Assembly: GCA_021786695.1 (NCBI GenBank)
Contig: JAJYMT010000071.1
Coordinates: 1-8,011, forward strand
Source of the DNA: a bacterium
GTDB taxonomy: Bacteria > Patescibacteriota > Patescibacteriia > Patescibacteriales > GWE2-39-37
DNA: 8,011 nucleotides
Reading direction: 5' to 3'
The notes under the pieces were generated by a model that worked only from the letters and a program-made list of their open reading frames with translations, was not told the origin of the DNA and ran no database searches. The position numbers and the translations under genes are program-made. Positions 1 through 4,792 of the stretch are shown here, piece after piece. The first letter of the stretch is position 1; each line of letters opens with the position of its first letter.

Positions 1-6
1 TAAAAT

Positions 7-330
7 TTACGTATTAGCTTTAAAAGTATACAAAATCCGTCTGAAATTTTCAACCCTGCCGTTCTTTACGACCACTCCCTCTTTTTTGAGCAGTTCGATC
101 TTCTTCTTGATCCCGCCCGCGCCGCTGTAGCCGCCGATCGATCCGTCCGAGCGGACGACGCGGTGGCAAGGCCGCGTAGGCGCATCCTGATTTTTGCCGG
201 CCGCCGTTCCGGCCGCGCGCGCCGCCTTTGGCTTGCCGGCCGCGCGCGCTAAACGGCCATAGGTCGTAACACGGCCTCTTGGAATTTGCTTCAATTTATC
301 GAGTACCCTGGCGGTAAATAAAGCGGGCAT
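7..330 (-). CDS. Methylated-DNA--protein cysteine methyltransferase, single-domain (MGMT/Ogt C-terminal type)
   Basis: Predicted 107-residue DNA-repair protein that would transfer an alkyl group from O6-alkylguanine to its own cysteine in a suicide reaction. The sequence shows the family core in order: IPRGRVTTYG (about residues 16-25, the DNA-binding helix region), ARAAG (37-41, with the family's base-flipping arginine region), PCHRVV (54-59) with the acceptor cysteine at 55, then GGYSGAGG and a C-terminal LLKKEGV. The cysteine is intact, so it is not an alkyltransferase-like (ATL) protein with Trp in its place. The N-terminal domain of Ada/Ogt is absent, as in other short members. A GTG at 390 overlaps the upstream gene by four bases and would add 20 residues. 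I prefer the ATG at 330 because family similarity starts there and the extra stretch is occupied by a terminator hairpin. No Shine-Dalgarno sequence is visible at either start. Function is sure; start is moderate. Confidence 0.85.
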   Translation of the reverse strand: MPALFTARVLDKLKQIPRGRVTTYGRLARAAGKPKAARAAGTAAGKNQDAPTRPCHRVVRSDGSIGGYSGAGGIKKKIELLKKEGVVVKNGRVENFRRILYTFKANT

Positions 331-346
331 AAATATCGCCGGCGCC

Positions 347-380
347 AATAAAAAAATTGAACCGGTGCAGTTCAATTTTT
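347..380 (-). terminator. Intrinsic terminator after the nrd operon
   Basis: A perfect 11-bp inverted repeat (352-362 with 370-380, 7-base loop) begins 6 bases after the stop codon of the small membrane protein gene. On the minus strand the 3' arm runs into seven T residues (356-350) followed by ATT. The 5' arm starts with five A residues, so it could also work on the plus strand, with a shorter U-tract. It marks the likely end of the nrdR-to-membrane-protein transcript and argues that the alkyltransferase gene is expressed by read-through or from its own weak promoter. Confidence 0.75.
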
Positions 381-386
381 CCGCGA

Positions 387-743
387 TCACTTGGTTTTCG
401 GCAGATTATTCGGACTAATATTCTTCAGATCGATATTTTTGAGATCAAGCCCCTTCAGGTCGAGCCCTCCGCCTTTTAGCAGGTCGGTAACGCCGGCAGG
501 CGATCCGACGCCCAGGAGTTCCTGATACTGCTTGAACACGTTTCCGAGGAGCGGCGGCAGGTAGATGATCCCGAGGACGATCGGCACTACGATGATCAGA
601 AAATAGATGAAACTCATGAACTTCTGGAAGGTGATGAAGTGCTTCATGCTCTTGCTCATCTTGTAGATCTCTTCCGTCAGTTCCAGGTTTTTTTGCAATA
701 ATTTTTTTATTTCGTCGTCTTGGCCCGGTATTTGTCCGATCAT
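387..743 (-). CDS. Small single-pass membrane protein with C-terminal DLK repeats, unknown function
   Basis: I do not recognise a family. The 118-residue product has a charged, probably helical or coiled-coil N-terminal part (about 9-41, with EIKKLLQKNLELTEEI), one hydrophobic membrane segment (about 43-66, ending LPPLLG), a polar stretch, a Gly-rich hinge (GGG, 91-93) and a short tandem repeat of the form [LI]DLK[GN] three times (94-108). No signal peptide or lipobox is present; the membrane helix is internal. The ATG at 743 follows the nrdG stop by five bases; a TTG at 764 would overlap nrdG. The tight spacing means it is cotranscribed with the reductase genes, and a terminator follows it. 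Whether it has any link to nucleotide reduction is unknown. It is probably real, given its operon position and clean membrane profile. Confidence 0.7.
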   Translation of the reverse strand: MIGQIPGQDDEIKKLLQKNLELTEEIYKMSKSMKHFITFQKFMSFIYFLIIVVPIVLGIIYLPPLLGNVFKQYQELLGVGSPAGVTDLLKGGGLDLKGLDLKNIDLKNISPNNLPKTK

Positions 744-748
744 ATATT

Positions 749-1492
749 TTATCTTAATTCGCAATTCTTGGCATATTGTTGGCCGATCCTCTTCAGCTCG
801 AGCAGGTATTCCTGCCGGTGGGCGGCCGCGCCCTCCAGGGCGTGATCGACCAGATCAGTGTTGGATCTGAACTGCTGGATGAACCATTTTTCGGCCCCGC
901 TGATCATCTGGCCGATCTCCTCGATGTCCTCGATTTCCACCAGGCCGGGCACGGCCGTGGTGCGGAATTCATAGGGAAGATTTGAGGCCATTATCATCTT
1001 AGCACACTTTTTGATTTTTTCTAAATCCACGGCCGCGCCGACGGTCTCGGCGTAGCGGGCCGGCGAGGACTTGACGTCCATTGCCAGGTAATCGACCAGG
1101 CGGTCGCGCGTAAGCCGTTCAATCATCTCGGGGTTGGTGCCGTTGGTGTCGAGCTTGATCTTGTATCCGAGCGCCCGGATTTCGCGGATGAAATCTGGCA
1201 GATCCGCGTGGATGGTCGGCTCGCCGCCGGTGATCACCACGCCCTCAAGTTTGCCCTGGCGGCCGCGCAAAAAAACAAAAAGATCAGCCAGGTTGATTCG
1301 CTGATCAGTTTGCTCCGCGCCGCCGGTCTCGCCCTGCGGCGCGGAGCTATTTGTGACGTCCGGTTGTGGCCAGACAAGCAAAGGGTTGTAGCAGAAATGG
1401 CAGCGGAAATTGCAGCCCTGGGTGAAGATGATCGCCGCCAAGTGCCCCGGGTAATCAAGCATGCTGAATTTTTGCAGACCGCCGATAGTCAT
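749..1492 (-). CDS. nrdG: Anaerobic ribonucleotide reductase activating protein (radical SAM, NrdG2 type)
   Basis: Predicted 247-residue radical-SAM enzyme that would cleave S-adenosylmethionine and abstract a hydrogen from the glycine of the class III reductase, leaving the stable glycyl radical. Visible motifs are GGLQKFSMLDYPG near the N-terminus, the 4Fe-4S motif CNFRCHFC (Cys27, Cys31, Cys34), TGGEPT (88-93, SAM binding) and KLDTNGT. The opening is typical of the NrdG2 group (TIGR02495-like) rather than the shorter E. coli-type NrdG. Pyruvate formate-lyase activases are related, but the neighbouring nrdD decides the call. Residues about 42-65 form a low-complexity insert rich in Gln, Thr, Gly and Ser between the cluster loop and the next helix. 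I chose the ATG at 1492 because family similarity starts there; a GTG at 1552 would overlap the upstream small ORF. AAGGA abuts this ATG with no spacer. Confidence 0.9.
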   Translation of the reverse strand: MTIGGLQKFSMLDYPGHLAAIIFTQGCNFRCHFCYNPLLVWPQPDVTNSSAPQGETGGAEQTDQRINLADLFVFLRGRQGKLEGVVITGGEPTIHADLPDFIREIRALGYKIKLDTNGTNPEMIERLTRDRLVDYLAMDVKSSPARYAETVGAAVDLEKIKKCAKMIMASNLPYEFRTTAVPGLVEIEDIEEIGQMISGAEKWFIQQFRSNTDLVDHALEGAAAHRQEYLLELKRIGQQYAKNCELR

Positions 1493-1536
1493 TCCTTGAA
1501 AATTATCTTCAGCTTTCCTTGATTTTCGGGGACATC

Positions 1537-1695
1537 TCAACAAGTCGGGCACTGCCCGCTCTGGATTTTGAAGGTCTTCCGGTTCATGTACTCACCCTGC
1601 TTGCCGTCATTCCATTGCTTGACCGGCCGCAGATAGCCGGTGACACGGCTGTAGACCTCGCACGGTTGTCTTTTTTGTGTTTGGATCGGACTCAT
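1537..1695 (-). CDS. Glycyl-radical domain of the class III ribonucleotide reductase as a separate 52-residue ORF
   Basis: Too short for a routine ORF list, yet clearly recognisable. The product contains CEVYSRVTGYLRPV followed by QWNDGKQ and RKTF, the C-terminal segment that in ordinary NrdD proteins comes directly after the zinc site. The glycine in RVTGY (residue 20) is the expected radical site; E. coli NrdD has RVCGY at the same place. The upstream nrdD frame lacks this segment, so the two polypeptides together make one complete enzyme. The ATG at 1695 is the only credible start: an in-frame stop lies six codons upstream and no other start codon lies between. AGGG, ten bases before the ATG, is a weak Shine-Dalgarno candidate and is part of a hairpin. 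The protein ends in QCPTC, an extra CxxC pair. The separation spans 113 bases with a structured element, so a single sequencing indel cannot explain it. It is followed 44 bases later by nrdG. Confidence 0.85.
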   Translation of the reverse strand: MSPIQTQKRQPCEVYSRVTGYLRPVKQWNDGKQGEYMNRKTFKIQSGQCPTC

Positions 1696-1705
1696 AATTT
1701 TCTTG

Positions 1706-1758
1706 CCCTGTTAAATCGCGGTTCTGCCGCAGCCCGCTTCAGCGGGGATTTAACGGGG
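1706..1758 (-). promoter_or_regulatory. 53-base three-way-junction element between nrdD and its glycyl-radical ORF
   Basis: The two ends form a 12-position stem (1706-1717 with 1747-1758; one A.C mismatch in the minus-strand RNA, a wobble in the plus). Enclosed with almost no unpaired bases are two hairpins: 1733-1746 (CCCGC stem, 4-base loop) and 1718-1730 (GCGG/CCGC, 5-base loop), separated by two bases. In the mRNA the last bases of the outer stem contain AGGG, the only Shine-Dalgarno-like sequence for the radical ORF, so folding would hide it. It could be an mRNA structure that controls translation, or a palindromic repeat of mobile origin. The 48 bases before it (1759-1808) are strongly AT-rich and hold no gene. 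Confidence 0.6.
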
Positions 1759-1808
1759 TGAATTTTTATTTTTTATTAAATATTTTAATCGTTTATAGTT
1801 CGCGGGTG

Positions 1809-3878
1809 CTACCGCAGGATGGACTCGCGGTCCTCGTTCCTGAGTTGCTCGACATAGCCGAGTTCGGCGTCGCATTTGGGGCAGAAAGGATGCTCGCCTG
1901 CCAGATAGCCGTGCTTGGGGCAGATCGAGAAGGTCGGGGTGATGGTGAAATACGGCAGGTGATAGTTGTAGGATAGGGTCTTGACCAGCTTTTTCACCGC
2001 TTCGGACGAGGTGATCTCTTCGCCGATGAAACCGTGCAGCACCGTGCCGCCGGTATAACGCGTCTGCACGTCGTCCTGCAGGTCGAATGCTTCGAAGATG
2101 TCATCGGTGTGGTTGACCGGCAGTTGGGAGGAATTAGTGTAATAGGGGGAACTCTTGCCGGCGCGCACCGCCTCTTCGTTCGCCACCACGATATCGCCGA
2201 ACTTGTCCTTGTCGAGGCGCGACATCCGGCGGGTGACGCCTTCGGCCGGCGTCGCCTCCAGGTTGTAAAGATGGTTGGTCTCGTTCTGGTAGTCCATCAT
2301 CTTTTCCCGCATGAAGTCGAGCACCTCGACCGCGAAGGTCTTGCCTTCCGGCGTGGCGATCGATTTGCCTACCGGCGCAAAATTGAGCAACGCCTCGTTC
2401 ATACCGATGATGCCGATGGTGGAAAAATGATTGTTCCAGTAGCCGCCGAACCGCTCCTTGATGCTTCCGAGGTAATGCTTGGCATAGGGGTAGAGTCCGC
2501 TCTCGGTCAGGTCTTCGAGCACTTTGCGTTTGATCTCCAAACTTTCCTTGGCGACCTGCATCAGGCCGATCAGTTTATCATAAAATTCCTCGCGGGTTTT
2601 AGAAGTGTAGCCGATGCGCGGCAGATTGATGGTGACCACGCCGACCGAGCCGGTCAGGGGGTTGGCGCCGAACAGGCCGCCGCCGCGCTTGCGCAATTCC
2701 CGGTTATCCAGGCGCAGGCGGCAGCACATTGAGCGGGCGTCGTCCGGGCTCATGTCGGAGTTGATGAAATTGGAAAAATAGGGGATGCCGTATTTGGCCG
2801 TCATCTCGAAAATCCTGTTGGCCACGGGAGAGTCCCAGGAAAAATCCTTGGTGATGTTATAGGTCGGAATCGGAAAGGAAAACACCCTGCCCTTGGCGTC
2901 GCCCTGCATCATCAGTTCGGCGAAAGACAGGTTAAGCATATCCATCTCCGGCTGGAAGTCCTTGTACTGCTCGCTCTGGAATTTCCCGCCGATGATCACA
3001 TAGTCCTCGCCCACCGCCTTGGAGGGCGTCAGGTCCATGGTGATGTTGGTGAAGGGCGTCTGGAAACCGACGCGGGTCGGCACGTTGATGTTGAACAGGA
3101 ATTCCTGCATCGCCTGCTTCACCTCTTCATAAGAAAGTTTGTCATAGCGGATGAAGGGCGCGAGATAGGTGTCGAAGGAGGAAAAGGCCTGCGCTCCGGC
3201 CACCTCGCCCTGGATGGTATAGAAAAAGTTGATGATTTGGCCGAGCGCGGTGCGGAAATGCTTGGGCGGCCTGGATTCAACCTTGCCGGAGGCGCCGCGG
3301 AAACCCTGCATCAAAAGGTCCTTCAGGTCCCAGCCGGCGCAGTAGGGCGCGAGGATCTGCAGATCGTGCAGGTGCAGGTCGCCCGAATTGTGGGCGTCGC
3401 GGATGTTGGCGGTATATACTTTATTGAGCCAGTAGCTGGAGGAGATGGCGCTCGAGAGATGGTTGTTGAGCCCCTGCAAACTGTAACTCATGTTGGAGTT
3501 TTCCTTGACCCGCCAATCCGCCTGCTTCAGATACCCTTCCATCAGGTCGCTCGAATTGATCAGATTCTTCATTTCGCGCAGGCGCGCCCGTTGATCGCGA
3601 TAAAGGATGTAGGCCTTGGCCGCCTTGATCTGGCGCCCGGAAATCAAGACCTCTTCCACGATGTCCTGGATCTCCTCGACCGCCGGAATCGAGCGATGGT
3701 GGAACTTCTCGTTGGTTCTGGCCACTACGTCGGCTGCCAGTTGCTTCGCCAAACCCTCGTTCGGGTTGCCGATCGCCTCGGTCGCCTTGAATATCGCGCC
3801 GACGATCTTTTCGGCGTCGAAGTCAACGATGTCGCCGGAACGTTTTCTGATGTGGGTGATTTTGTTTTCGCTCGGCAT
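1809..3878 (-). CDS. nrdD: Anaerobic (class III) ribonucleoside-triphosphate reductase, large part lacking the glycyl-radical loop
   Basis: The 689-residue product would reduce ribonucleoside triphosphates to deoxyribonucleotides without oxygen. Residues about 5-100 form an ATP cone (ITHIRKRSGDIVDFD onwards), the allosteric on/off domain. The catalytic barrel follows. The active-site finger-loop region contains Cys385-Cys386 in SMCCRLRLDNRELRKRGGG and then LFGANPLTGSVGVVTINLPR, closest to my memory of Thermotoga-type NrdD. The C-terminus has the zinc-site region CPKH (653-656) and CPKC (666-669), so one usual cysteine is His. After Cys669 the frame adds 20 residues unlike the family (DAELGYVEQL onwards) and stops; the conserved RVxGY radical loop is missing and occurs in the next ORF. 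It starts four bases after the nrdR stop and is cotranscribed with it. No Shine-Dalgarno sequence is seen. Identity is certain; the split architecture is read directly from the sequence. Confidence 0.97.
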   Translation of the reverse strand: MPSENKITHIRKRSGDIVDFDAEKIVGAIFKATEAIGNPNEGLAKQLAADVVARTNEKFHHRSIPAVEEIQDIVEEVLISGRQIKAAKAYILYRDQRARLREMKNLINSSDLMEGYLKQADWRVKENSNMSYSLQGLNNHLSSAISSSYWLNKVYTANIRDAHNSGDLHLHDLQILAPYCAGWDLKDLLMQGFRGASGKVESRPPKHFRTALGQIINFFYTIQGEVAGAQAFSSFDTYLAPFIRYDKLSYEEVKQAMQEFLFNINVPTRVGFQTPFTNITMDLTPSKAVGEDYVIIGGKFQSEQYKDFQPEMDMLNLSFAELMMQGDAKGRVFSFPIPTYNITKDFSWDSPVANRIFEMTAKYGIPYFSNFINSDMSPDDARSMCCRLRLDNRELRKRGGGLFGANPLTGSVGVVTINLPRIGYTSKTREEFYDKLIGLMQVAKESLEIKRKVLEDLTESGLYPYAKHYLGSIKERFGGYWNNHFSTIGIIGMNEALLNFAPVGKSIATPEGKTFAVEVLDFMREKMMDYQNETNHLYNLEATPAEGVTRRMSRLDKDKFGDIVVANEEAVRAGKSSPYYTNSSQLPVNHTDDIFEAFDLQDDVQTRYTGGTVLHGFIGEEITSSEAVKKLVKTLSYNYHLPYFTITPTFSICPKHGYLAGEHPFCPKCDAELGYVEQLRNEDRESILR

Positions 3879-3882
3879 AAAT

Positions 3883-4350
3883 TTAATTATCTTTTTCTTT
3901 TTTCGAAGTGAGTTTATTGAGCTCTTTCTTGAACTCCGCCAGATCCTTGAACGACTGGTAGACGCTGGCGAATCGGATGTAGGCGACCTTGTCGGTTTTC
4001 TTGAGTTGTTTCATCACGATCTGGCCGATTTGGTTCGAAGTCACCTCATTCTTTTTTAAAATCTGCAGGTCGCGTTCGACCGAACTTACCAGTTTCTTGA
4101 ACCGGTCCTCGGTGATCGGCCGTTTCTCGAGTGCCCGCCGCAGGCCCCTGACCAGTTTTTCGCGGTTATAGGCCTCGCGCCGCCCATCACGTTTGACAAT
4201 GGTCAGGTCCAGGATTTCCAGCTCTTCATAGGTCGAGAAGCGGAAACCGCATTTCAAACATTCGCGGCGGCGTCTGATGGAAAAGCCGTCGGAGGCCACC
4301 CGGGAGTCAACTACTTTAGTATCAGGAAAGTAACAGACGGGGCATTTCAT
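3883..4350 (-). CDS. nrdR: Transcriptional repressor NrdR
   Basis: This 155-residue protein is the nucleotide-sensing repressor of ribonucleotide reductase genes. Residues 1-45 form the zinc ribbon: Cys3 and Cys6 (MKCPVC), then Cys31 and Cys34 (ECLKCGFRFSTYE), with the basic RRRR (26-29) that contacts DNA in this family. Residues about 46-137 form an ATP cone that binds ATP or dATP and sets the oligomeric state (VVKRDGRREAYNREKL to VAYIRFASVYQSF). The tail is lysine-rich. The length matches the family. The ATG at 4350 places the zinc ribbon at the N-terminus; a TTG one codon earlier is less likely. It is the first gene of the nrd operon, about 245 bases downstream of a promoter with two NrdR boxes, so autoregulation is expected. 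The upstream bases are AT-rich without a Shine-Dalgarno sequence. Confidence 0.97.
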   Translation of the reverse strand: MKCPVCYFPDTKVVDSRVASDGFSIRRRRECLKCGFRFSTYEELEILDLTIVKRDGRREAYNREKLVRGLRRALEKRPITEDRFKKLVSSVERDLQILKKNEVTSNQIGQIVMKQLKKTDKVAYIRFASVYQSFKDLAEFKKELNKLTSKKEKDN

Positions 4351-4357
4351 CAATTAA

Positions 4358-4476
4358 CAATTACGAATTAACAATTATCAATTATTTTTCAATTACATTC
4401 CGTGTTTTTCCTAACCCTGAACGTAAATTCGTAATTGGTAACCTGCCTCACCGGCAGGCAGGTTTGTAATTGAAAA
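4358..4476. repeat. Interlocked AT-rich inverted repeats around a GC-rich palindrome
   Basis: Three exact inverted repeats are visible: a 12-bp pair at 4358-4369 and 4426-4437 (CAATTACGAATT); an 11-bp pair at 4386-4396 and 4466-4476 (TTTTCAATTAC); and a 9-bp hairpin at 4440-4448 and 4456-4464 (AACCTGCCT, 7-base loop). The first two interlock rather than nest, so only one can fold at a time in a single strand. Short direct repeats of AATTAACAATTA lie at 4351-4380. The style resembles dispersed intergenic palindromes; whether it is multicopy cannot be seen from one window. It lies inside the nrd leader. Confidence 0.6.
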
Positions 4477-4492
4477 TTGATTCTTGGCCAAC

Positions 4493-4552
4493 AAAAAAAC
4501 ACCCTTTTTACAGAAGCTACAAAGTCGGTTCACTTTGAAGACCTATAAGGTG
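4493..4552 (-). promoter_or_regulatory. Attenuator-like hairpin with U-tract in the nrd leader
   Basis: In the minus-strand transcript, CACCTT (4552-4547) can pair with AAGGGTG (4506-4500, one bulged G), directly followed by seven U (4499-4493). Between the arms sits a second, perfect 6-bp hairpin (4537-4532 with 4525-4520, loop GAACCG). The whole lies about 45-100 bases after the predicted transcription start and upstream of nrdR, the position of a transcription attenuator or riboswitch expression platform. The main stem is short and its loop long, so termination strength is uncertain. I do not recognise a known riboswitch class in it. Confidence 0.4.
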
Positions 4553-4562
4553 CTTTTGCCAT
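4530..4562 (-). CDS. Possible 10-residue leader peptide
   Basis: ATG at 4562 opens MAKAPYRSSK and stops at TGA (4532-4530). GGAGG (4569-4565) lies only two bases before the ATG, too close for the usual spacing, though a run of six G just upstream could shift the pairing. The ORF covers the 5' arm of the attenuator-like stem and its stop falls in the loop of the inner hairpin, a layout seen in translation-coupled attenuators. No amino acid is strikingly enriched. It may be chance. Confidence 0.2.
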   Translation of the reverse strand: MAKAPYRSSK

Positions 4563-4574
4563 TTCCTCCCCCCT

Positions 4575-4590
4575 CAACTATATCTTGTAT
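4575..4590. promoter_or_regulatory. NrdR box 1 (downstream of the -10)
   Basis: The core CTATATCTTGTAT matches the published NrdR-box consensus acaCwAtATaTwGtgt at nearly all strong positions. It lies just after the expected transcription start and forms an 11-bp perfect inverted repeat with box 2 (4578-4588 with 4610-4620). The box-to-box spacing is 33 bp, about three helical turns, as is usual for paired NrdR boxes. Confidence 0.8.
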
Positions 4591-4601
4591 ATCCTAATTT
4601 A

Positions 4602-4629
4602 ATTATACCACAAGATATAGTAAAGTCAA
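4602..4629 (-). promoter_or_regulatory. Sigma70-type promoter of the nrdR-nrdD operon
   Basis: On the minus strand, TTGACT (4629-4624) is followed by a 16-base spacer and a perfect TATAAT (4607-4602). Transcription would start near 4595. The spacer is exactly filled by NrdR box 2, and box 1 covers the start-site region, so bound NrdR would block RNA polymerase. This is the best promoter in the window. Confidence 0.8.
4608..4623. promoter_or_regulatory. NrdR box 2 (between -35 and -10)
   Basis: Read on the minus strand, CTATATCTTGTGG matches the NrdR-box core and is in inverted orientation to box 1. It occupies the whole spacer of the promoter. With the first gene of the operon being nrdR, this supports autoregulation and repression of nrdD when dNTPs are plentiful. 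Confidence 0.8.
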
Positions 4630-4717
4630 GGAGGGGGCAGTCCGCTAATTTTAGTTCAAATCATCTCTCTTTTCGGGCCGATTTTCCGTTTTATGTTAAA
4701 CCCTAAAATTTCTTTTT

Positions 4718-4734
4718 TGTGGATAAGTGGATAA
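4718..4734. promoter_or_regulatory. Tandem DnaA-box-like 9-mers
   Basis: GTGGATAA occurs twice in direct succession (4719-4726 and 4727-4734). The first, TGTGGATAA, is a perfect match to the DnaA box TTATNCACA on the other strand; the second, AGTGGATAA, has one mismatch. They lie about 90 bases upstream of the nrd -35 element, between AT-rich stretches. They may be sites for DnaA-dependent control; two 9-mers alone do not make an origin. Confidence 0.4.
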
Positions 4735-4792
4735 CTATATTTTACCTCTTTTGCGCCGGGCGAGTGATCGAAGGATACGGATAAAAGATGCG

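Larger units (their letters stand above)
4351..4792. other. 442-base non-coding control region upstream of the nrd operon
   Basis: No ordinary gene is visible on either strand. From high to low coordinates it holds: 4735-4792, nothing recognisable and no convincing terminator for the lipoprotein gene; the GTGGATAA repeat at 4718-4734; an unremarkable AT-rich stretch to 4638; the NrdR-controlled promoter at 4575-4629; a structured leader with a possible 10-codon ORF at 4493-4562; and an inverted-repeat block at 4358-4476 reaching almost to the nrdR start. The 5' untranslated region of the nrd mRNA would be about 245 bases, unusually long for a compact genome. Confidence 0.7.

Noticed and set aside
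1537..1811. Simple frameshift or sequencing error splitting nrdD
   Set aside because: The two parts are separated by 113 non-coding bases with a structured element, and each has its own proper end or start.
1650..1870. Intron or intein interrupting nrdD
   Set aside because: The gap is too short for a group I or II intron, I see no conserved intron core or intein splice motifs, and the downstream piece has its own start codon.
2034..3911. Plus-strand open frames of over 200 codons opposite nrdD
   Set aside because: They are antisense shadows of a highly conserved gene and show no family features.
4493..4562. tRNA or known riboswitch in the nrd leader
   Set aside because: No cloverleaf, acceptor stem or T-loop fits, and none of the riboswitch core motifs I know is present.
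4575..4623. The 11-bp inverted repeat read as a transcription terminator
   Set aside because: It is AT-rich with a long interior containing a perfect TATAAT, no U-tract follows, and each arm matches the NrdR box.
4638..4792. Replication origin near the DnaA-box-like sites
   Set aside because: Only two boxes are present, no further 9-mers were noticed nearby and no dnaA or dnaN gene is adjacent in the window.
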